The notes below the pieces were generated by a model. The model was given only the letters and a program-made list of their open reading frames with translations. It did not search any database and was not told the DNA's origin. Positions 16,415-22,617 of a DNA stretch of 27,524 bases are shown in pieces (the stretch's first letter is position 1; every line of letters begins with the position of its first letter). The DNA lies in the NCBI GenBank assembly GCA_964472425.1, contig CAYYLF010000014.1, positions 1-27,524 on the forward strand, written 5' to 3'. The position numbers were made by a program, and so were the translations under genes. This DNA is from RUG11867 sp964472425. Its GTDB lineage: Bacteria; Bacillota_I; Bacilli_A; RF39; UBA660.

Positions 16415-17035
16415 TTATTCTACGAATTCCGAATTCGGGTATATTTTTTCCATGAGGTCGTCGTTGTAAACGTAATCTAAATGTTTTTCGAAAAGGGTCT
16501 TGGCTTGGATGTTCTGTCTTCTTTGGCGACGACGAATACAGGCCGCGAGCGAGATTAGGCAGTTTAATGTCATAAATACAAATGCTGCCATGGTAATTTC
16601 GGGGAAATCATTTACAATATAGGCGAATTCTTCTATCATTGGCATAAACTGTTCGTGCCAAACGAGAGTTAGAAAACCCCAGAAGAGAGAGTACACTAGG
16701 TTAATTCGGCCGTTTAAATTGAATTTAAAGTTGTCGTAGTTCCACGAGATTGTACCGGTTATTTTTTCTTGATAATAGGAACACAGGTATTCGATTGCGG
16801 AGGCGACTACCACTCCTATTATGAAAATATTTCCGATTTCTTTCGTCGTGAGATGATTTATGCAGAAACTCAATGCTACGGTTGCACAGCCATATAAGGC
16901 ATTGAAAGGACCGAAGATGAGCCCTTTGCGGGATTCGAGTTTTTTATACCGGGCCATACACCACAGGGTTTCTATGACGACACCTAGGAAGGCACCCAAC
17001 ATAAAAGTCCAAAAGTAATAAGCAAATGTTTCCAT
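16415..17035 (-). CDS. PF06541-type membrane protein (putative ABC-transporter type IV family)
   Basis: A 206-residue membrane protein with about five hydrophobic segments. Motifs of the family are GAFLGVVIETLWC near the N-terminus, RKGLIFGPFNALYGCA (about 36-51), EYLCSYYQEKITG and ISWNYDNFKFNLNGRI (about 96-111). The biochemical role of this family is not established despite the transporter name. The C-terminus is basic (RRRQRR) then acidic. The ATG has AGAGGTG 8 nt upstream and a promoter at 17060-17088. The gene is monocistronic and convergent with the membrane protein to its left. Confidence 0.82.
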   Translation of the reverse strand: METFAYYFWTFMLGAFLGVVIETLWCMARYKKLESRKGLIFGPFNALYGCATVALSFCINHLTTKEIGNIFIIGVVVASAIEYLCSYYQEKITGTISWNYDNFKFNLNGRINLVYSLFWGFLTLVWHEQFMPMIEEFAYIVNDFPEITMAAFVFMTLNCLISLAACIRRRQRRQNIQAKTLFEKHLDYVYNDDLMEKIYPNSEFVE

Positions 17036-17059
17036 CCGTACTGCACCTCTGATGCCATA

Positions 17060-17088
17060 ATAATAGCATAATCGTCCTTCTTGGTCGA
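17060..17088 (-). promoter_or_regulatory. Promoter with extended -10 for the PF06541-type gene
   Basis: Minus strand: TCGACC (17083-17088), 17 nt, TATTAT (17060-17065) preceded by TGC, giving an extended -10. The leader would be about 18 nt. Confidence 0.6.
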
Positions 17089-17152
17089 CGACAATAAAAA
17101 ACAGAATGTCGATTATCGTACGCAGAGAGATAAAATGTCTAAAAAAATGATG

Positions 17153-17181
17153 TTTACTAGAATAGGGATATTTGGTATAAT
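17153..17181 (+). promoter_or_regulatory. SigA-type promoter of a candidate small RNA
   Basis: TTTACT (17153-17158), 17 nt, TATAAT (17176-17181). No convincing protein starts downstream, and the transcript would run into the terminator at 17286-17312. Confidence 0.6.
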
Positions 17182-17187
17182 CTTTTT

Positions 17188-17312
17188 GCAGAGACGATAT
17201 AATATGAGTAGTAGATATTGTTTTATCTGCTTTGGTAGTCGCCTTAGGCGATTTATCAAACCCGCGTTGGCACCATGTGCCGCTTAAAAGACGACCTTCG
17301 CGGTCGTTTTTT
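17188..17312 (+). ncRNA. Candidate structured small RNA, about 125 nt
   Basis: This is an orphan transcription unit with a promoter upstream and an intrinsic terminator at the end. Within it are consecutive hairpins: a 5-bp pair GCAGA/TCTGC closing an AT-rich arm (17188-17230); TTTGGTA...TATCAAA enclosing TCGCC-TTA-GGCGA (about 17231-17260); GGCAC-CAT-GTGCC (about 17269-17281); and the terminator stem. It does not show the signatures of SRP RNA, tmRNA, RNase P RNA or 6S RNA that I would recognise. Both adjacent genes run on the other strand, so it is not a leader. The family is unknown, and it could be antisense to the end of the DUF3800 transcript. Confidence 0.45.
17286..17312. terminator. 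Bidirectional terminator shared by the small RNA and the DUF3800 gene
   Basis: The stem ACGACC/GGTCGT with loop TTCGC (17291-17307) is extended by A-T pairs. It gives six T on the plus strand and CTTTT on the minus strand. It directly abuts the DUF3800 stop codon at 17311-17313. Confidence 0.85.
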
Positions 17313-17985
17313 AATGTTTGAATCGCTTCTTTTCGAGGCTTTTTAATATTTTTCGCAGTTCTTCGGTCGTGAAAAAGTATCTTTCACTTTTCGTCGGAGG
17401 GAGTTTGTGTTTATATTTATAATCGTATTTGTCTATATACGTGAGCATGTCGGATACTTGAAAAAGTCTCTTTTCACAGTGGTCGAAATAGACGCGGTGG
17501 TCATAGTTTTCAAATTGGACAAACGCGGAGTCGAAGATTTTACCGAGGCCGCTTTGTCCATTGTCGTAGTAGAGAACGATCGAATCGAATTTGGAAAAGT
17601 AGTTCGCGTGGTCGACAATCAGCTTTTCGATTTCGTAGGATAGCTGTTGTTTTAGTACGCCATTTCCATCGACATAGCGCTTATCTAAAATGATGGTGTG
17701 ATATTTGACGGGCACTCGACGGGCAAATTGGTAAATAGCGTTGAATATGCGTTTTCTCTTTTTGATATCGAATTTGCTATAATCGCCCCGTCTCATAATC
17801 AAATCGGCCATGTGTATCATGTCGGTGTATCCAATATATTCGAGTTGTTTATTCAATTTCGAAATTTCTGCGCTCAGGTCGTCGGATTGTTCATGAAAAG
17901 TAAACGAGACTCCATATAGTTCAGAAGCTCCCTTGCCATAGCCGAACTCTCCCGTCTCATCTACGAATATATTTAGCCTTTTCAT
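17311..17985 (-). CDS. DUF3800 domain protein (RNase H-like fold predicted)
   Basis: A 224-residue protein with the DUF3800 hallmarks: N-terminal NIFVDETGEFG (DE acidic pair), YYDNGQSG in the middle, and QVSDMLTYIDKYD near the C-terminus (conserved late Asp). The family is predicted to have an RNase H-like nuclease fold and often accompanies mobile or defence genes; activity is not proven. ATG 17985 is preferred over GTG 17994, because that GTG lies within the AGAGGTGA ribosome site 8 nt ahead of ATG 17985. The C-terminus is strongly basic, suggesting nucleic-acid contact. No partner gene is next to it. Confidence 0.8.
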   Translation of the reverse strand: MKRLNIFVDETGEFGYGKGASELYGVSFTFHEQSDDLSAEISKLNKQLEYIGYTDMIHMADLIMRRGDYSKFDIKKRKRIFNAIYQFARRVPVKYHTIILDKRYVDGNGVLKQQLSYEIEKLIVDHANYFSKFDSIVLYYDNGQSGLGKIFDSAFVQFENYDHRVYFDHCEKRLFQVSDMLTYIDKYDYKYKHKLPPTKSERYFFTTEELRKILKSLEKKRFKH

Positions 17986-18015
17986 GATATTCACCTCTCA
18001 TACTTCAAATACTAC

Positions 18016-18029
18016 TCATCGATCGATGA
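18016..18029. promoter_or_regulatory. 14-bp perfect palindrome upstream of the DUF3800 gene
   Basis: TCATCGATCGATGA is a perfect palindrome about 30 bp before the DUF3800 start. Its position suits an operator, but no binding protein is known and chance is possible. Confidence 0.3.
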
Positions 18030-18049
18030 ATTCAAAAAACGCCCCATGG

Positions 18050-18078
18050 AAAAAATCTTCTTTTTACGGTTAAAGAAG
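18050..18078 (-). terminator. Intrinsic terminator of the pseudouridine synthase gene
   Basis: On the minus strand CTTCTTT pairs with AAAGAAG around an 8-nt loop and is followed by ATTTTTT. It lies about 60 bp past the stop at 18139. Confidence 0.75.
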
Positions 18079-18138
18079 TCTAAATTAACTTTGTTCGTCA
18101 TTTATTCTCAATAACTATAAGATAATTTTGACAAATTG

Positions 18139-19044
18139 TCAGATTGTCGATTTGTTTTTTTGTAATTTGGACTTATCGGTCTGATTTGCGACTAGTTGCA
18201 GAATCTCTTGTGGAGTTTCGCTTTCCAATTTTAACACTTGGTCCGTCCTAGGGTCCGTAAGGTGAAGTTTGCTCGCGTGGAGAGCGAGTCTATTTATAGG
18301 ATTTTTCTTTGCTCCGTATTTTTTATCGCCCGTGACGGGGTGGCCATTTTCGCTCATATGAACGCGTATTTGGTTGCGGCGGCCCGTGTCTATGTCGACT
18401 TGTAAAAGGGAGTAATTGTTCGCATATTTGAGCCGTTTGTAATGTGTAATGGCCCGCCACCCGGATTCGTGGTCGGAGGTCGAGTGGACAATTTGGAAGT
18501 GGTTCATCGTGAGGTACGTATCGATTGAGCCGGAGGCGTCCATCTTACCTTCGACGACGGCGATGTATTCTCTTTTGAGCACGATTTGGTTCCATTTTTT
18601 TTGTAAGTTGTCCTTCATTTTTTCATTTTTGGCAAAGAGCAAGACGCCTGAAGTGCCTTGATCTAAACGATGAACGACGAATAGGCGTGCTCTTTTATCG
18701 TCTTTTTTGATGTAATCGGAGACTAGTCGAAAAGCTGTTCGGTTTTTTTCTTTGGAATTGGAGATAGAAAGTAATCCGGCCGGTTTATCGATGGCTATAA
18801 GGTCCTCATCTTCGTAGATGATGTCGAGTTCTCCTTCGTCGATTACTCTCTTAGTGAAGTAAAGCGTTATTTCGTGTCCCTTTTTTATCGTAGTGCTTCC
18901 ATTAGTAAGAGGATAATCGTCTACATAGACCATTTTGTACTTTATGAAGCTCTTTATCTTTTTCCCAGATAAATCAGGAAGACTTTCTTTCAATATTTCG
19001 TATAATGTCGCTTCGCGAGTGACGATTATCTTTTTTTCTTTCAT
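18139..19044 (-). CDS. RluA-family RNA pseudouridine synthase
   Basis: A 301-residue enzyme isomerising uridine to pseudouridine in rRNA or tRNA. An S4-like RNA-binding segment (about 10-70, with LSGKKIKSFIKYKMVYVDD) precedes the catalytic domain. DKPAGLLS and the catalytic HRLDQGTSGVLLFAK motif carry the active Asp, and GRRNQIRVH and HPVTGDKKYG follow. It matches RluD/RluA-type proteins in length and order; the exact target uridine cannot be told. The ATG has AGGAGG 7 nt upstream. The gene is monocistronic, with an extended -10 promoter (19091-19096) and its own terminator. Confidence 0.93.
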   Translation of the reverse strand: MKEKKIIVTREATLYEILKESLPDLSGKKIKSFIKYKMVYVDDYPLTNGSTTIKKGHEITLYFTKRVIDEGELDIIYEDEDLIAIDKPAGLLSISNSKEKNRTAFRLVSDYIKKDDKRARLFVVHRLDQGTSGVLLFAKNEKMKDNLQKKWNQIVLKREYIAVVEGKMDASGSIDTYLTMNHFQIVHSTSDHESGWRAITHYKRLKYANNYSLLQVDIDTGRRNQIRVHMSENGHPVTGDKKYGAKKNPINRLALHASKLHLTDPRTDQVLKLESETPQEILQLVANQTDKSKLQKNKSTI

Positions 19045-19090
19045 GATTTTACCTCCTATTAAAATGCGAGTTATTACTAACTGTATTCCT

Positions 19091-19125
19091 ATTATAACAT
19101 CAATTGACTAATTATCGAGAGTCAA
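19091..19125 (-). promoter_or_regulatory. Extended -10 promoter with overlapping inverted repeat
   Basis: Minus strand TATAAT (19091-19096) preceded by TGT; the -35 is weak. An inverted repeat, TTGACT (19104-19109), 10 bp, AGTCAA (19120-19125), covers the -35 region and could be an operator. Confidence 0.5.
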
Positions 19126-19163
19126 CCGTACAGAAGTTGCAACTTTTATCGATTGTAAGATTT

Positions 19164-19928
19164 CTACATTTTGGTATCGGTGTTTTTGGGTGTAACGGTT
19201 TTATTATCCCGCAAGAGTTCCGCAAGTTTAGCGCGCCGGCTTTTGGATACTAGGTTAGTCGTCAATCCATTGTTGAAAGTGACTATGTTGTTTTTGCGGT
19301 CATAGGAGAGTACGTTGTAGATGTTTAAGATACAACTACGATGTGTTTTAAAAAACCGTGGATCAGCCGAGAGCATGTTTTCGGCACCCTTGATGCTTAT
19401 GAAGTGGAGATAGCTGTCATCCTTGGTATAAATCGTCACCGAGTCGTCGTTTAAGTTTTTCTCGATAAGGTATATGTCGTCGTAGAGCAGTCTATAGATT
19501 TCATCAAATGCACTGAACGTGTAGACGTCATATCTCGTCACCAGTCTGTAAGCTTCTTTCAAACTGCGGAGTAAGGATACAACTATGTTTTCGTCGATAA
19601 TCAAAAAATCTAAATACAGTATGTTATGCAGATTGTCGATGAGATTTTTTCTGTTATTCTGTGTGAGTAAAATTATTGGGCTTATGAAATCTCCGTCTTG
19701 GCGAAGACTCCTCGCAAAATCACACATATCGTAATCGGCAATATCTAAGTCTAAGAGATAGATTTTCGAGCCACCGATGGGGGTGTCGTTTTTTGAATAT
19801 TTCGAACAGTATTGGTCACATTCATAAATCTTATAGTTTTCTCTTTTGGTGTAGAAAAACTTTTTGATTATCCGAACGTAAAGTTCTTTCAGCTCCTTAT
19901 CTTTTTCATAAATCACAAAATTCACCAT
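19164..19928 (-). CDS. AgrA-type LytTR response regulator, orphan
   Basis: From ATG 19928 (AAGGAAG 8 nt upstream) the protein has 254 residues. The longer frame begins with TTG and has no ribosome site. Residues 1-125 resemble a receiver domain: IYEKDKE in place of the usual acidic pair, YLLDLDI with the likely phospho-acceptor Asp, and IILLTQ. The conserved receiver lysine appears replaced (DFLIIDEN, where AgrA has DFIFKDD). Residues about 145-245 form a LytTR DNA-binding domain, including DPRFFKTHRSCILNIYNV and LVSKSRRAKL. No histidine kinase or autoinducer gene is adjacent. The target genes are unknown. Confidence 0.85.
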   Translation of the reverse strand: MVNFVIYEKDKELKELYVRIIKKFFYTKRENYKIYECDQYCSKYSKNDTPIGGSKIYLLDLDIADYDMCDFARSLRQDGDFISPIILLTQNNRKNLIDNLHNILYLDFLIIDENIVVSLLRSLKEAYRLVTRYDVYTFSAFDEIYRLLYDDIYLIEKNLNDDSVTIYTKDDSYLHFISIKGAENMLSADPRFFKTHRSCILNIYNVLSYDRKNNIVTFNNGLTTNLVSKSRRAKLAELLRDNKTVTPKNTDTKM

Positions 19929-20094
19929 AAAAATATCTTCCTTTTCATTCTTTTTTGCCGAGGCCAAATACGACGAACGACAAGCAAAATGATATCATTA
20001 TTTTCTATGGTTGGAAACTAGTTGGCATGCAATTTTTGTCGAAACCTAGTAGCACAGGCAATAAGAGGTCACAACTAAAAAAAGTAGACACGGG

Positions 20095-20718
20095 TCATTT
20101 TTCGGGCCATATGTCTCTTGCAAGTTTTATATAGAATGTCAAATGAAGTAGCCCAAAGGTGAATCCTCCTAGAACGTCACTAGGGTAGTGGACTCCCAAG
20201 TAGACACGACTCATTCCTATGAGTACGATGAGAATCGTGAGGGCTACAATCAGTGCCCATTTGATGGTTACATTGGGACATTTGCGGTATATGAGGTAAA
20301 TGAGCATTCCGTAGAAAGCCATTGCCGTGGCCGAGTGTCCACTCGGAAAACTGTAACCTCCTGCGTCTACTAGATGTTCGATGAGTGGTCGTGGTCTTCG
20401 TACAATTTTTTTGAGTCCACTGTTGAGAAGTGAAATTATTCCGAGGTCGAGAAAAAGAGACATTCCAATTTTTTTGTTCTTGACAAAAATCGTGATGAGG
20501 GTTGCAATCAGGACGAGAATCCATCCGTCGCCAAGGTGGGTAATCGACTTCATGAAGGTCGTCAGGGTATCGTTTCTTTCGAAGATAGTTCCTATAGAGT
20601 CGTCGAACCATCCGATGTTGGCGGTAAGAACTAATGTCAAAATGGTGACGAACAGTATGACTAGGGCGATGCGCACGTACAATATTTTTGGGTATGTTTT
20701 GGTCATTTTTTTATTCAT
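20095..20718 (-). CDS. PAP2-family membrane phosphatase
   Basis: A 207-residue membrane protein with six spans and all three phosphatase signatures: KKIVRRPRP (KX6RP), FPSGHS with the catalytic His, and SRVYLGVHYPSD (SRX5HX3D). Relatives dephosphorylate undecaprenyl diphosphate or phosphatidylglycerol phosphate on the outer side of the membrane. In this glycan-rich neighbourhood lipid-carrier recycling is plausible but unproven. ATG 20718 has no Shine-Dalgarno sequence. A GTG three codons earlier (20727) coincides with the predicted transcription start, so the mRNA is leaderless or nearly so. Confidence 0.9.
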   Translation of the reverse strand: MNKKMTKTYPKILYVRIALVILFVTILTLVLTANIGWFDDSIGTIFERNDTLTTFMKSITHLGDGWILVLIATLITIFVKNKKIGMSLFLDLGIISLLNSGLKKIVRRPRPLIEHLVDAGGYSFPSGHSATAMAFYGMLIYLIYRKCPNVTIKWALIVALTILIVLIGMSRVYLGVHYPSDVLGGFTFGLLHLTFYIKLARDIWPEK

Positions 20719-20733
20719 AGTTATCACATAATT

Positions 20734-20742
20734 ATTATAACA
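20734..20742 (-). promoter_or_regulatory. Extended -10 promoter of the PAP2 gene
   Basis: Minus strand TGTTATAAT, a perfect extended -10; the -35 is poor. The start site expected about 7 nt downstream falls near 20727, at the first possible codon of the PAP2 gene. Confidence 0.6.
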
Positions 20743-20762
20743 CGAGCAGCCTCTTTTAGAAC

Positions 20763-20790
20763 TAAAAAGAGTAAAGTTGTCGGCTTTACT
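20763..20790 (-). terminator. Intrinsic terminator of the ABC exporter gene
   Basis: AGTAAAG pairs with CTTTACT (arms 20784-20790 and 20770-20776) around a 7-nt loop and runs into CTTTTT on the minus strand. The stop codon of the ABC protein lies in the first arm. Confidence 0.85.
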
Positions 20791-22507
20791 TCGATATTTC
20801 CGATTCGTAGAGTGCGCGGTAGTTTTTCGATTTGGCGAGAAGCTCTCGGTGGGTACCTTCCATTTCGATTTTGCCGTCGTTTAGAAATACGATGCGGTCG
20901 GCATTTACGATGGTCGAAAGCCTGTGAGCGATTATCAAAATGGTGTATTCGTTTTTCATGTTTTCGATGGCTTCTTGAATTTTGGCCTGTGTTTCGTTGT
21001 CTAGGGCGCTCGTCGCTTCGTCGAAAAGAATTATTTCGGTTTTTTGAACTAAGGCTCGGGCAATGGCTAGTCTCTGTTTTTGTCCACCGGAAAGGTTGAT
21101 GCCTCCCTCTCCTATAATCGTGTCGTATCCATCCGGTAGCTCATTTATGAAGTCATCAAGACAGGCCGCTTTGCAAGCTTCAATCATTTCGTCGTCGGTA
21201 AGATTCTCTTTTACGAGGCGAAGGTTTTCGCGTATACTCAAATTGAAGATGTACGGGTTTTGATTGATAATCGTGATGTTACCGCGGATAGTTTCTTTGT
21301 CCAACTTGCGAATGTCTACTCCATCGATGGTGATGTGGCCTGCGGTCGGTTCGTACATTTTGCAAAGGAGATTGAAAATGGTCGTCTTCCCTGCTCCACT
21401 TTTGCCGACAAAGGCGACAGTTTCATTGGCGCGAATTTTGAAGTCGACACCTTTTAAAACTTTTTGCTGGTCGTAGGAAAAGGAGACGCCAGAGAATTCA
21501 AAGTTTCCTTCGACCGTGTCCAAGTGTTTTTTTCCAAAGTGCTCTTTTGGGAATTCTTCTCCATTTATGATGGCAAAGATGCGAGCACAAGATACATCGA
21601 AGTCTTTGATGTAGTCGAGAAGTCTACCAAAATAGTTGGCAATCGAGGTGACACGGCCCGAATAGTTATGGATGACGAGAGCATTCGGGATGGAAAGTTT
21701 TCCTATGTGTATGAGATAGATAGAAAGTAGAATCAGCAGAAAGTCGTAGAGTCCATAGATGAATTGTATAGCTAGTTGATAGAAGCGATTCGTCTTTTGC
21801 ATTCGGTAGCGTAGTCCGTTTAAGTTTTTAATTTTAACTTCGAGTGAGGAGAGGAAGCTCGATTCGGCGTTTAGCATTTTGATGTCGCGAGTTCCGCGAA
21901 CGATTTCTCCGACAAACCCCGTCACTTTTTCATTGTATTTGCGAACTTCTTGGTCGTTTTCCATTCGCTTTTTGACGCGGTTGGAATCGACGAGGTAAAT
22001 GAGCACGACCATGCATACGATATAGAGAAAAATCCATTTGTCGATTATAAAAATTGCACCGAATATACCGATATTGGTCATTATTCCCGATACGCACATT
22101 GTCATCACATTGAACACATCGGCAAGTTTGCTAGTGTCACCAGTCAATCTTTGAATGAAGAGGCCAGAACTGTTGGTGTCGATGGCGGCATTTTGTAGGC
22201 GCAAGATGTTTTTGCCGAGGTCGATTTGTATTTTGGTGAACGTTTCGCGATATATTATTTGCGAATACCTCCCAATAAAAAAGTGAAGAAAGCCTTGGAT
22301 AATCTCGATGAAGAAAATGACGGCGGCGATGGCGAAGAGTTCGAGTAGAAGTTCGTCAGTCAAGTAGATTATAATTTTGGCACTAAGTATCGGAAAAATT
22401 ACGCTCGTGACAATCGAAATGATTTCGCACAAAGCGTATTTGACAATCTTCCATTTTTGTTCTTTAGCATAGGGCCAAACAAGTTTGAGGTTCTTAATAA
22501 ATTCCAT
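20786..22507 (-). CDS. MsbA-type ABC exporter half-transporter
   Basis: A 573-residue fused permease-ATPase. Residues 1-310 hold six membrane spans; the ATPase follows with Walker A GKSGAGKTT, Q-loop INQNPYIF, signature LSGGQKQRL, Walker B IILFDEATSALD and H-loop IIAHRLSTI. All catalytic residues appear intact. It should act as a homodimer, or pair with a partner not in this window, exporting a lipid, peptide or drug; the substrate cannot be told. ATG 22507 is chosen because AAGGAG lies 6 nt before it; the longer frame to 22570 overlaps the promoter. The gene is monocistronic. Confidence 0.92.
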   Translation of the reverse strand: MEFIKNLKLVWPYAKEQKWKIVKYALCEIISIVTSVIFPILSAKIIIYLTDELLLELFAIAAVIFFIEIIQGFLHFFIGRYSQIIYRETFTKIQIDLGKNILRLQNAAIDTNSSGLFIQRLTGDTSKLADVFNVMTMCVSGIMTNIGIFGAIFIIDKWIFLYIVCMVVLIYLVDSNRVKKRMENDQEVRKYNEKVTGFVGEIVRGTRDIKMLNAESSFLSSLEVKIKNLNGLRYRMQKTNRFYQLAIQFIYGLYDFLLILLSIYLIHIGKLSIPNALVIHNYSGRVTSIANYFGRLLDYIKDFDVSCARIFAIINGEEFPKEHFGKKHLDTVEGNFEFSGVSFSYDQQKVLKGVDFKIRANETVAFVGKSGAGKTTIFNLLCKMYEPTAGHITIDGVDIRKLDKETIRGNITIINQNPYIFNLSIRENLRLVKENLTDDEMIEACKAACLDDFINELPDGYDTIIGEGGINLSGGQKQRLAIARALVQKTEIILFDEATSALDNETQAKIQEAIENMKNEYTILIIAHRLSTIVNADRIVFLNDGKIEMEGTHRELLAKSKNYRALYESEISK

Positions 22508-22533
22508 TTTTTTCTCCTTGTAGTTCTTTAAAG

Positions 22534-22562
22534 ATTTTAGCATAATTAGCTTGGGATGCCAA
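22534..22562 (-). promoter_or_regulatory. Promoter of the MsbA-type exporter gene
   Basis: Minus strand TTGGCA (22557-22562), 17 nt, TAAAAT (22534-22539) with TGC before it (extended -10). It shows that the in-frame start at 22570 lies upstream of transcription. Confidence 0.75.
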
Positions 22563-22570
22563 GATAGCAA

Positions 22571-22614
22571 GGCGACATTCTTTTACTCAACGGTTCGTCT
22601 TTGGTTGTGTCGCC
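22571..22614. other. Inverted repeat between the sigma-like and ABC genes
   Basis: GGCGACA (22571-22577) pairs with TGTCGCC (22608-22614), and a smaller CAAC/GTTG pair lies inside. It begins 3 bp past the giant sigma-like gene's stop, so it may terminate that transcript, though no long T run follows on the minus strand. Confidence 0.55.
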
Positions 22615-22617
22615 GAT

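Noticed and set aside
17081..17287. 68-residue plus-strand open frame in the small-RNA region
   Set aside because: Composition is low-quality, there is no ribosome site, and the frame runs through the promoter and hairpins. RNA is the better explanation.
17222..17312. tracrRNA or CRISPR-associated RNA, suggested by the GGCAC-GTGCC hairpin before a terminator
   Set aside because: No CRISPR repeats and no cas gene are present anywhere in the window.
20180..20611. 143-residue minus-strand open frame inside the PAP2 gene
   Set aside because: It is a shadow in another frame, basic and low-complexity, with no ribosome site. The PAP2 frame has all catalytic motifs.
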